From: Sporolactobacillus terrae DSM 11697
GTDB taxonomy: Bacteria; Bacillota; Bacilli; Bacillales; Sporolactobacillaceae
Length of the DNA: 64,000 bases
Direction: 5' to 3'
NCBI RefSeq assembly: GCF_000648615.1
Contig: NZ_JFZC01000025.1
Coordinates: forward strand, 1-64,000
The notes under the pieces are model-generated. The model did no database searches. It saw only the letters and a program-made list of their open reading frames with translations, and was not told where the DNA came from. Positions 1 through 6,848 of this stretch are shown here, piece after piece. Position numbers and translations under genes: made by a program. The number at the start of each line of letters is the position of its first letter. The first letter of the stretch is position 1.

Positions 1-86
1 TGATCTTTGATGAGATAATAGGCACCGATTATCGCGGCCAGCGTTGTTACGGTACTTCTTATCTCATCAATTATTTTATCAACCAC
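1..86 (-). CDS. possible N-terminal fragment of a small membrane protein, cut by the window edge
   Basis: Reading the minus strand from a GTG at 86 gives an open frame that runs off the window. It translates as MVDKIIDEIRST followed by VTTLAAIIGAYYLIKD, an amphipathic start followed by a hydrophobic segment that could be membrane-spanning. The frame is open upstream back to a stop near 120, and no ATG is present in that stretch. A weak GATGAG ribosome site precedes the GTG. I do not recognise the family. Only about 28 codons are visible, so it could be a chance frame. Confidence 0.3.
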   Translation of the reverse strand, partial: MVDKIIDEIRSTVTTLAAIIGAYYLIKD

Positions 87-151
87 TTGCTCATCGCTTC
101 GTTCGCTGATTATTTGGCTGGATTATGTCTTCACATGGTAACATGGGCTAA

Positions 152-699
152 GAAAATAAAGTTGTTTTTGTAAAAGATAATAAAACGCATTGCATTTGTG
201 TTGCTCGAATTGTGCCGGATGTGAGAAACATGCGCGCTCTTTTTGCAGGATGCACGGATGCGCAGCATTCAACGGATGATAGGCAGATCCCGGTAAATGT
301 TGTACTTGTTAAAGGTTTGAAGCATGGGGAAGTCAGCGGAATGCCGCTTTCTTTAAACGATGGCTTTGATTTGGACGACGTCAAAAAAGTTTTGGGGAGA
401 GCCGGAGCGGCACATTGATCGTGAAGAGATTCAAAGCGATGTATATCGGAAAAATGGGCAGACCTTCCAGATCGATGACAACATTGAAACCGATGACTTT
501 AAAGATCAGAAACGTTATAATTACAGCTTTGTCATCCATCTAAAGACAACGCGCGATCAGATCATTGAAGCAATGCACCTGTCGCCGAAAATAAACGGAA
601 AACGCTTGCTTCAGTATCATTCATTATAACGGCTATGTGATTCAATTCGAGCAGGACGGCACGAAAAATAATTGGTTATTGTTTTATAGAAACGCATAA
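152..699 (+). pseudogene. decayed gene with two apparent frameshifts, unknown family
   Basis: Three successive open stretches in three frames read like one broken protein. The first (to about 395) contains VNVVLVKGLKHGEVSGMPLS and DLDDVKKVLG. The second (about 390-625) continues with EPERHIDREEIQSDVY, FQIDDNIETDDF and YSFVIHLKTTRDQIIEAM. The third (about 620-699) reads YNGYVIQFEQDG and NNWLLFYRNA before TAA. No single frame spans the region and there is no good start with a ribosome site. Product-like composition in all three pieces and the matching order argue for a pseudogene and not for three small genes. I do not recognise the family. A sequencing error at one junction is possible, but two separate shifts make decay more likely. 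Confidence 0.4.
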
Positions 700-738
700 A
701 CAAAATAGTGCGCTGCTGTGTTTGCTGTAGCACGCGGT

Positions 739-777
739 AAGGGGATGCCTCACAACGAATACGTGAGGCATCCCCTT
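739..777. terminator. perfect 15-bp inverted repeat, terminator-like
   Basis: AAGGGGATGCCTCAC at 739-753 is matched exactly by its reverse complement at 763-777, with a 9-base loop. It lies between the 3' ends of the upstream pseudogene and the minus-strand coat gene. Flanking T or A runs are short (TTATT on the plus side), so termination strength is uncertain. Confidence 0.6.
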
Positions 778-805
778 ATTCGCCAAGAATCGAAAGACTT
801 TATGA

Positions 806-1072
806 TCAGAACCAAAAATCAAAGCAGGAACGTTTGCGGTCGCATACGTCACACTTGCTTGGATAACCTGGATCGACAATTTCTGTACGTTCGGATTCCC
901 GCACAATGTGTCGCGGAACGTTTACGATGTTCTTCCTATTAATGTGTATGACCGGATGAATGACCGGCACATATCTTGGCACGCAAGTATTGTGGATCAC
1001 GTATCGTGGATCACAAATAATTGGTTTAACGTTGGAGCCGTCGTTGCCGCAATGACAATCCTTATTACTCAT
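806..1072 (-). CDS. CotD-family spore coat protein
   Basis: Encodes an 88-residue protein that resembles the inner spore coat protein CotD family. The recognisable block is YVPVIHPVIHINRKNIV (about residues 34-50), followed by VPRHI and a VVDPG-like IVDPGYP. The N-terminus is Cys/Gly-rich (MSNKDCHCGNDG), and a second Cys cluster (KCDVCDRKRSC) lies near the C-terminus, as expected for a cross-linked coat component. The ATG at 1072 is preferred because a GGGGGG-type ribosome site precedes it; the frame also extends 10 codons upstream to a GTG with no such site. CotD proteins are made in the mother cell late in sporulation, so a sigma-K type promoter is expected, although I could not identify one by eye. 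It is monocistronic on the minus strand. It indicates a spore-forming host. Confidence 0.75.
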   Translation of the reverse strand: MSNKDCHCGNDGSNVKPIICDPRYVIHNTCVPRYVPVIHPVIHINRKNIVNVPRHIVRESERTEIVDPGYPSKCDVCDRKRSCFDFWF

Positions 1073-1240
1073 AAGCAATCCCCCCACTAATATTAGATGC
1101 ACGCGCTAGAGGAAGGGACACGTACAAAAGCCTAGGAGCGTTCTAAAAGAATCGATTCGCGATGCATAAACCGCTTAAGAAAAGCCACACTAATTCTCGG
1201 CATACTCAATGCTAAACTAAACGAGAAGGTGTGGAAGAAA

Positions 1241-1372
1241 ATGGGTAAGAACAAAGAAAAGAAGAATAACTTCCAGGAAAAAAACAATCAGACAGACAAC
1301 GTAAATACTGAGTTTGCGGAAGAATTTGAGCAAGAAGCGGAACAAGAACAGGAACAGAAAAAAAACAAATAA
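1241..1372 (+). CDS. small highly charged protein, possible spore-associated protein
   Basis: A 43-codon gene starting at ATG 1241 and ending TAA at 1372. The product is very hydrophilic: a Lys/Asn/Gln-rich first half (MGKNKEKKNNFQEK) and a Glu/Gln-rich second half (TEFAEEFEQEAEQEQEQ). AGAAGGTG upstream is a plausible ribosome site. A strong intrinsic terminator follows 9 bases after the stop, which supports a real transcript. The TEFA motif and composition recall gamma-type small acid-soluble spore proteins, and it sits beside a coat gene, but the similarity is too short for a firm assignment. No membrane segment or signal peptide is present. Confidence 0.6.
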   Translation: MGKNKEKKNNFQEKNNQTDNVNTEFAEEFEQEAEQEQEQKKNK

Positions 1373-1380
1373 GTAAATGG

Positions 1381-1412
1381 GATTCGCATGGTCCATGCGA
1401 ATCTCTTTTTTT
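1381..1412 (+). terminator. intrinsic terminator after the small charged protein
   Basis: GATTCGCATGG pairs with CCATGCGAATC (1381-1403, 11 bp, tight loop) and is followed by CTCTTTTTTTT-like sequence. It separates the small gene from the flavodoxin promoter region. Confidence 0.85.
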
Positions 1413-1415
1413 CTT

Positions 1416-1434
1416 GAAAATGATAATCGTTATC
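1416..1434 (+). promoter_or_regulatory. Fur box upstream of flavodoxin
   Basis: GAAAATGATAATCGTTATC differs from the classical 19-bp Fur consensus (GATAATGATAATCATTATC) at only two positions and contains the dyad GATAAT-C-GTTATC. It lies about 33 bases upstream of the flavodoxin start. Iron-dependent repression of a flavodoxin is a well-established pattern, because flavodoxin replaces ferredoxin under iron starvation. Confidence 0.85.
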
Positions 1435-1466
1435 AATAAAATAATGATGACAGGAGAGGAGATGGA

Positions 1467-1925
1467 ATGATGCCAAAAGTAATCATTATTTTTGCTAGTG
1501 AAACGGGAAACACAGCGGATATCGCGTCAAAAATAGCTGAGGGTGTACGTCAAGGTGGACTAGATCCGGTCGTAAAGGATGCATTTGATACAGACGCTGA
1601 GGAATTCTTGGCGTATGACGGCATTCTGCTTGGCAGCGGAACAACCGGAGATGGTGATCTTCCTTATGAAGCGCTCGATCTCTATGATGGTCTGGATACG
1701 CTGAACTTAAGGGGGAGGCTGGCGGCAACCTTTGGATCAGGCGATACGGCGTATGATTTATTTTGCGGAGCCGTTGATACCTTAGAGAAGAAACTCATTG
1801 AACGGGAGGCAAAAATTGTTTTGCCCAGTCTGAAAATTGACGTGACGATGTCGCCTGATGAGGAGACTCAGGCACTGCAGATGGGTAAGCATTTTTCAGA
1901 GCTTCTGCTTCAGGAGAAAGACTGA
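1467..1925 (+). CDS. flavodoxin, short-chain, iron-regulated
   Basis: A 152-residue flavodoxin (about 151 if the second of two adjacent ATG codons, at 1470, is used). The FMN phosphate loop SETGNT is at residues 11-16, close to the N-terminal strand VIIIFA. The isoalloxazine-contact loops GSGTTGDGDLP and FGSGDTAYD follow at about 57-67 and 89-97. The size fits short-chain flavodoxins. It is a cytoplasmic low-potential electron carrier. GGAGAGGAG upstream is a strong ribosome site. The Fur box just upstream implies induction when iron is scarce, so it probably substitutes for ferredoxin. The gene stands alone and is followed by its own terminator. Confidence 0.93.
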   Translation: MMPKVIIIFASETGNTADIASKIAEGVRQGGLDPVVKDAFDTDAEEFLAYDGILLGSGTTGDGDLPYEALDLYDGLDTLNLRGRLAATFGSGDTAYDLFCGAVDTLEKKLIEREAKIVLPSLKIDVTMSPDEETQALQMGKHFSELLLQEKD

Positions 1926-1992
1926 CCGCCGCTTGAGTTGATTCGATTGAACCAACGACGCAAAACGCTTTTATTCTTCAATTCACGAAACA

Positions 1993-2018
1993 GGCATCTG
2001 AATGGATGCCGTTTTTTT
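1993..2018 (+). terminator. intrinsic terminator of flavodoxin gene
   Basis: GGCATC (1993-1998) pairs with GATGCC (2005-2010), followed by GTTTTTTT. It lies about 70 bases after the flavodoxin stop codon. Confidence 0.8.
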
Positions 2019-2019
2019 A

Positions 2020-2155
2020 TGGATAAGGAAAGTGTAAGAGTTGGGTTTGCTGGTACGACGATGAGCGGAATTTCATCAATAGATCAGTTCAAGTCATGAA
2101 AGCGCGAGAGCCTGCGAAAGTAAGGACCAAGCACAGCTTGGTCTTTCTTACAGGA
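2020..2155 (+). repeat. intergenic repeat element, first unit of a tandem pair
   Basis: This gene-free unit begins with GGATAAGGAAAGTGTAAGA, nearly identical to the sequence at the window's right end (about 63972-63990). It ends with TGCGAAAGTAAGGACCAAGC and a hairpin (GACCAAGC / GCTTGGTC) running into TTTCTTAC. The same start box and the same kind of hairpin end recur in the next unit and at 46933-47131. No ORF is visible in it. Confidence 0.6.
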
Positions 2156-2412
2156 TAAGAAAGTATATGATTTTGACCTGTCTTCAAACCAATAGCCCAG
2201 TGTCTTGGCCGAGAAACAAAGCGGAGGTGCGAGACGCCTGCGGGAACAGCGTGCCAGCGAGACCCCGCAGATACCTACCTGTCTGAGGAGGCTCGCGGTG
2301 CGCCCGCGGCAAGCGAGTAACCGAAGCGGCGATTCAGCACCGAAAAGACGCTAGTCCATCACACATGGTTGGAGATTAAGGACCGGGCGTATTTTGCCCG
2401 GTTTTTCTTACA
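2156..2412 (+). repeat. intergenic repeat element, second unit of the tandem pair, full-length
   Basis: Starts with AGGATAAGAAAGTATATGA, carries a GC-rich core with GAGACCCCGCAG, GAGGAGGCTCGC and GCGCCCGCGGCAAGCGAGTA, and ends with the hairpin ACCGGGC-GTATTTT-GCCCGGT followed by TTTTCTTAC. The copy at 46933-47131 shares the start, the TCTTCAAA-CCAATAG and GTGTCTTGGCC boxes, the CCCGCGGCAAGCGAGTAACC core and the ACCGGGC terminator-like end. GC-rich CCCGCGGMAAGCGAG elements are known as intergenic repeats of Bacillus-type genomes. No coding frame is visible. The remaining sequence 2413-2614 holds only the regulatory dyad and hairpin of the next gene. Confidence 0.8.
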
Positions 2413-2537
2413 AGACCTCTTTTCGCTGCTGAAATGCTGGCACACCATGCCAATTGATGCTGATGCGCGCATTTCAGCCGTTCATACCAAATCGTCGTCA
2501 TCTCATTCTGTTAACGCTTCCAAAAGTGTTTTCATTG

Positions 2538-2583
2538 CTACACTATGAGTGTAGGAAAGGGAGGGATGAAGCATATCCCTCCC
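2538..2583 (+). promoter_or_regulatory. operator-like dyad and 5' leader hairpin before the MFS transporter
   Basis: CTACAC-TATGA-GTGTAG (2538-2554) is a perfect 6-bp-arm dyad, and GGGAGGGAT-GAAGCAT-ATCCCTCCC (2559-2583) is a perfect 9-bp hairpin directly downstream. The two sit 30-75 bases before the transporter start. The hairpin has no T run, so it is more likely a leader stability or regulatory element than a terminator. Function is inferred. Confidence 0.5.
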
Positions 2584-2614
2584 AGCAAAATAGGAGCGAA
2601 AAGAGGTCATACTC

Positions 2615-3862
2615 ATGACAGTTACACGTATGAAAAGCTCAAGTGAATCACGACTTTCTGTACTTATCGGCACGATCATTGCCATGGTCGGTTTAGGAAC
2701 CATTTATACATGGAGTTTGTTTAATCAGCCACTCGCCGACAAATTCGGTTGGAGCATCGGTGCAGTAGCTGCAACGTTCTCCATTATGAGTTTCGCACTG
2801 TCGTTTTCAACACTTTCAGCAAGCAGTATTCAGAAGAAACTGGGAATTCGTGGTCTGCTGATGGTTTGCGGGGCGGGGATGGGCGTCGGTTTGATGATTG
2901 GTGCTCTCTCGACATCGTTGTGGATGCTTTACATTTTTGCCGGCATTCTCGTTGGGGCCTCAAACGGTATCGCCTACATGACGACCCTTTCGAATGCGAT
3001 CCAATCCTTTCCGGAGAAGAAAGGGTTGATTTCCGGAATCGCAGTTGGTGCATATGGAACAGGCAGTTTGTTGTTTAAATATGTGCTCGGTTTTTTCCTT
3101 GCTCACGCAGGATTGGTCCAGACATTCCTTTACTGGGGCTTGATTTCAATGGTTCTGCTTTTCGCGAGTGCGTTTCTTATCAAAGAAGCTAAGGCACAAG
3201 CCGCACCGCAGAAGAGCGGCAAGCAAACGCAAAAGGATTATACGATTGGCGGAATGCTTCATACAAAAGAGGCATACTTGCTCTTCTTCGTTCTCTTCAC
3301 GGCGTGCATGAGCGGACTTTACTTGATTGGTAGCGTTGCCAACATCGGTGTCAGTCTTGCTGGACTTGATGCGGCAGCGGCCGCAAATGCCGTTGCTTTG
3401 GTTGCCATCTTTAACACAACCGGACGGATTATTCTCGGCGCAGCATCGGATCATTTTGAACGATTAAAAGTGATCGCTGTCTCTTTACTCGTCACGGCGG
3501 GCGCTGCCTTGATCCTTAGCCAAGTTACTTTGAACTTTGCCCTGTTCTTCATCTGCGTCGCCAGCGTCGCTTTTTGCTTCGGCGGCAACATTACGATCTT
3601 TCCGACAATCGTTGCTGAATTCTTCGGATTGAAGAATCAAAGCCGAAATTATGGGATGATCTATCAAGGATTTGGCATTGGCGGCTTAAGCGTATCGTTT
3701 ATCTCCGGAATGCTTGGCGGGTTTGCACCGACCTTCAACTTCATTGCCGTCATCTGTGTGCTCGCTGCTGTGACTGCGCTGCTGCTTCACGTACCGGGAA
3801 CAAAAAAGGTCCATCTGTTTTCCGCACGCAAAGTACAAGAACGCAGCAGCAGCGGCGATTAA
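2615..3862 (+). CDS. OFA-family MFS transporter (lactate or oxalate/formate type)
   Basis: A 415-residue major facilitator protein of the oxalate:formate antiporter (OFA) family, members of which are also annotated as L-lactate transporters. About twelve hydrophobic segments are visible. The first half contains GTIYTWSLFNQPLADKFGW, typical of the family, and a central loop KEAKAQAAPQKSGKQTQK separates the halves. The second half carries GRIILGAASDHFER, the expected MFS loop signature. AGAGGTC precedes the ATG. The length is normal. It acts in the cytoplasmic membrane as a carboxylate carrier. Together with the lactate permease at 12.4 kb it suggests heavy monocarboxylate traffic. The true substrate cannot be read from sequence. 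A leader dyad and hairpin upstream suggest regulation. Confidence 0.85.
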   Translation: MTVTRMKSSSESRLSVLIGTIIAMVGLGTIYTWSLFNQPLADKFGWSIGAVAATFSIMSFALSFSTLSASSIQKKLGIRGLLMVCGAGMGVGLMIGALSTSLWMLYIFAGILVGASNGIAYMTTLSNAIQSFPEKKGLISGIAVGAYGTGSLLFKYVLGFFLAHAGLVQTFLYWGLISMVLLFASAFLIKEAKAQAAPQKSGKQTQKDYTIGGMLHTKEAYLLFFVLFTACMSGLYLIGSVANIGVSLAGLDAAAAANAVALVAIFNTTGRIILGAASDHFERLKVIAVSLLVTAGAALILSQVTLNFALFFICVASVAFCFGGNITIFPTIVAEFFGLKNQSRNYGMIYQGFGIGGLSVSFISGMLGGFAPTFNFIAVICVLAAVTALLLHVPGTKKVHLFSARKVQERSSSGD

Positions 3863-3892
3863 ACAGTGCAAATAAGATCATATTTAACCACG

Positions 3893-3941
3893 CGTTCTGC
3901 GCTTTCCTTACAAATCACTAGGGAAGAGAGAACGTTTTTTT
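3893..3941 (+). terminator. intrinsic terminator of the MFS gene
   Basis: CGTTCT (3893-3898) plus CTTTCC pairs with GGGAAG and AGAACG (3921-3934), followed by TTTTTTTG. The rest of the 330-base gap to lytS (3942-4197) holds no recognisable gene or site except an AT-rich stretch near 4140 that may contain the lytS promoter. Confidence 0.7.
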
Positions 3942-4197
3942 GTTTAATGATGATCTGAACGGAAGCTTCGAATGAAACTTTAACTTGGGATCACTTTGTC
4001 TTCGTTTAGCAAGATGCTTTGTTTTTGCGGTTGTGGCGAGCTCAGCTATTCGTTTTCTCCAGGTAGAAAAGCTACGGGAGAAGCGCAACCAATGAGTACA
4101 CACGTTTTTTTCTCGTCATCATGATCATTTTAGAAAAAGTCTGCTAAAATTAGAGTAAATCGTTTACATATAGAGTGGGTAATGGAGTGGATTGCCG

Positions 4198-5859
4198 ATG
4201 ACCGCTTTTGTGACCATGCTTTTCCAATTGTTTGAGCGTGCTGCCTTATTGATTGTATTCCTGTTCTTAGTCACCCGGATGCCGCGCTTTAAGGAAATCT
4301 TGCAGCGTGAAAAGCATTCTGCTTCGGAGCTGGCCATTCTGACGAGCATTTTTTGTCTGTTTGCGATTTTAAGCACTTATTCCGGTATTCATGTGGACGG
4401 CTCATTAGTGAATGTGCGCGTCGCCACGATTGTATCAAGCGGTATTCTTTTTGGTCCGGTGGTCGGAATTATCACCGGTGTGGTCGCCGGTTTGCACCGT
4501 TATTTGATTGATATCGGCGGTGTGACGGCACTCCCTTGCTTTATCACGAGTACCTTTGCCGGCTTGGTATCGGTCTGGATTCATCGCAGCGTGAAGAAGT
4601 CGCAGCGCTGGATTTACGGCATTGCTGGCGGTATGTTCTGTGAACTGCTGACAATGCTGCTGATTTTGCTGATGTCCGGGTCGACGGAGCAAGGATGGAG
4701 CATCGTCTCGCGGATTGCATTGCCGATGATCTTAGGCGAAATCAACATCGGGTTTATCGTTCTGCTGGTCATGAGCGTCGAGGGCGAAAAAGAAAAGATT
4801 GCCGCGATGCAAGCGAAACTGTCGCTGGATATTGCCAACAAAACACTGCCCTACTTCCGTTCCGTGAATAAAGACTCGCTGGCGCAAGTCTGTCGGATTA
4901 TTAAACAGGAAATCCATGCAGACGCCGTTGCGATGACCGATACAGCAAGCGTGCTTGCCTATGTCGGATTCGGCGATGAGCGTTATACGGTAGGTAAGGA
5001 AATCGTTAGCGCTTTGACGAAAAAGGTCATTCATGAAGGAACGATTACTTTTTCCAATGACGCTTCCGAACATCATTTGCCGCAGATTCAATCGGTGCTG
5101 ATTATTCCCTTAAAAGAACGGGAAAAGGTTACGGGAACGTTGAAAATGTACTATCGCAAGGCGACGAAGATGACCTATTCGCAGCAGTCGCTCGCCATTG
5201 GTCTGTCACAAATGATTTCGACGCAGCTTGAAATTTCACGATTGGAACAAATCAAGGAGGCGGCAAGCAAGGCGGAATTGCAAGCGCTCCAATCCAAAAT
5301 CAATCCGCACTTTCTGTTTAATGCACTGAATACGATTGCTTCTTTGATTCGTCGCGATCCAAGAAAGGCCAGAGCACTGATCATCCACCTCTCCGGCTAC
5401 ATGCGCTCCAATATCGAGCGAACCGATGAATTGATCAGCATGGAGGAAGCCATTCAGCAGGTTAAAGACTATGTAGAAATTGAAAAAGCGCGGTTTGGTC
5501 CGCGGCTTGAAGTGACTTATCAGATTGAGGACGTCGATCTGAACATTCCGAGCCTGCTGATTCAGCCACTCGTTGAAAATGCGATCAAGCATGGCGCACT
5601 AAAAGCAAAAGGAGCGGGCAGCGTGACCCTTCGCGTGCAAAAAATGGCTGATCGCGTGCGCGTGCATGTGCGCGATAACGGACCGGGAATTGATCAGAAT
5701 ATTGTTGAGCGACTGTACCAAAATCAAATGCCGGCAAAGAAAATCGGCCTGTTGAACGTTCATCAGCGGGTCAAGTTAATCTATGGAGAAGGGCTTGTGG
5801 TCCGATCTTTGTCCCCGGGGACGGGTGTTTTTTTCGATATTAAGAAGGTGAGTCAATGA
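4198..5859 (+). CDS. lytS: LytS-type sensor histidine kinase
   Basis: A 553-residue membrane sensor kinase. An N-terminal 5TM-LYT module occupies about residues 1-190 (several hydrophobic helices, with SSGILFGPVVGIITGVVAG). A GAF-like domain follows at about 215-340. The kinase core has the phospho-acceptor His in NPHFLFNALN (His about 371), an N box LVENAIKHG (about 458-466) and a G box DNGPGI (about 494). Translation may begin at TTG 4192, but ATG 4198 has better spacing from GGAGTGG. The gene overlaps lytR by four bases (ATGA), so the pair is translationally coupled. LytST systems control lrgAB-type genes, which in Bacillus form a pyruvate facilitator; no lrgAB is present here. The ligand and targets are therefore open. 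Confidence 0.93.
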   Translation: MTAFVTMLFQLFERAALLIVFLFLVTRMPRFKEILQREKHSASELAILTSIFCLFAILSTYSGIHVDGSLVNVRVATIVSSGILFGPVVGIITGVVAGLHRYLIDIGGVTALPCFITSTFAGLVSVWIHRSVKKSQRWIYGIAGGMFCELLTMLLILLMSGSTEQGWSIVSRIALPMILGEINIGFIVLLVMSVEGEKEKIAAMQAKLSLDIANKTLPYFRSVNKDSLAQVCRIIKQEIHADAVAMTDTASVLAYVGFGDERYTVGKEIVSALTKKVIHEGTITFSNDASEHHLPQIQSVLIIPLKEREKVTGTLKMYYRKATKMTYSQQSLAIGLSQMISTQLEISRLEQIKEAASKAELQALQSKINPHFLFNALNTIASLIRRDPRKARALIIHLSGYMRSNIERTDELISMEEAIQQVKDYVEIEKARFGPRLEVTYQIEDVDLNIPSLLIQPLVENAIKHGALKAKGAGSVTLRVQKMADRVRVHVRDNGPGIDQNIVERLYQNQMPAKKIGLLNVHQRVKLIYGEGLVVRSLSPGTGVFFDIKKVSQ

Positions 5860-6608
5860 ACGCGATTATTGTAGAAGATGAACAACTGGCCCGTGAAGAG
5901 CTGGCATACTTGATTCAAACCTACAGCTCGATTAAGGTCACGAATTGTTTCGAAGATGGGCTGGATGTGCTGAAATTTTTGCAGGATCATGAAACGGATG
6001 CAATTTTTCTTGATATTAATATTCCTTCGCTCGACGGCATGCTGCTTGCCGGGAACATCAGCAAGTTCAAACGGAAACCGTATATCATTTTTACAACGGC
6101 GTATAAGGAGCATGCCGCAAAAGCATTTGAACTTGAAGCGTTCGATTACATCCTCAAGCCCTATGATGAAGCGCGAATTGCGCCGATGCTGACAAAGCTT
6201 GAAGCGGTATTTAAGCGTGACCACTGTCCAACCGATAAGCGAAGCAGTGCTGGAAATGGTGCGATGAGTACACCGGTCCGCATAAACCTGCGCCAGGATG
6301 AACGCATTATTGTTAAAGAGGTCAATGCGATCTACTACGCAGAAGCTCGCGAAAAAGTAACGCTTGTCTATACCAATGATGCCCACTATACGATGCCGAT
6401 GAGTTTGTCCGAGTTTCAGCAAATGGTTCCCGATTCGCTTTTTTTCCGCTGCCATCGTTCCTATCTGGTTAATCTTTCAAAAATCCGCGAAATTGTGCCT
6501 TGGTTTAATCAAACGTATCTTGTTCGACTGAATGATCTAAATGCGGAACTCCCGGTCAGCAGGAGTAAGGTCAAAGCCTTTCGCGAGCGGATGCATCTGA
6601 ATCATTAA
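5856..6608 (+). CDS. lytR: LytR/LytT-type response regulator with LytTR DNA-binding domain
   Basis: A 250-residue response regulator. The receiver domain shows the acidic pair E7-D8, the phosphorylated Asp53 in FLDINIPSLDG, Thr80 in FTTAY and Lys101 in YILKPYDE. A linker of roughly 20 residues follows. The C-terminal LytTR domain (about 145-248) shows VNAIYYAEAREKVTLVY, FFRCHRSYLVNLSKI and LPVSRSKVKAFRER. LytTR domains bind paired direct repeats upstream of their targets. The start codon overlaps the lytS stop, indicating a coupled two-component pair. About 240 bases separate it from hemA, and the next gene looks separately transcribed. No obvious terminator follows apart from a weak hairpin GTGATA-TT-TATCAC with a T run near 6715-6735. 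Confidence 0.94.
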   Translation: MNAIIVEDEQLAREELAYLIQTYSSIKVTNCFEDGLDVLKFLQDHETDAIFLDINIPSLDGMLLAGNISKFKRKPYIIFTTAYKEHAAKAFELEAFDYILKPYDEARIAPMLTKLEAVFKRDHCPTDKRSSAGNGAMSTPVRINLRQDERIIVKEVNAIYYAEAREKVTLVYTNDAHYTMPMSLSEFQQMVPDSLFFRCHRSYLVNLSKIREIVPWFNQTYLVRLNDLNAELPVSRSKVKAFRERMHLNH

Positions 6609-6848
6609 CGATTTTTAGGCGTTCTTTACGCGATGTCCATGGCTTGTTCCTTCATACCTACCGCTTGACTCGGGGATTATAATAGACAATATGTGAACAT
6701 TTTGTGACTTGATGGTGATATTTATCACTTTTTTTGACGCTTATACTTTGATTTTGGTTTCTCGATTTGGTACCGTAAATATGGAATTTAGACAGCATTT
6801 ATTCGTGTTCCTATTCGGTGAATTAAAGGATTCGGAGGGAGTCGTTTC

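Noticed and set aside
1212-1476. Overlapping minus-strand ORFs
   Set aside because: They are antisense shadows of the small charged gene and the Fur-box region; they lack ribosome sites and their composition mirrors the opposite strand.
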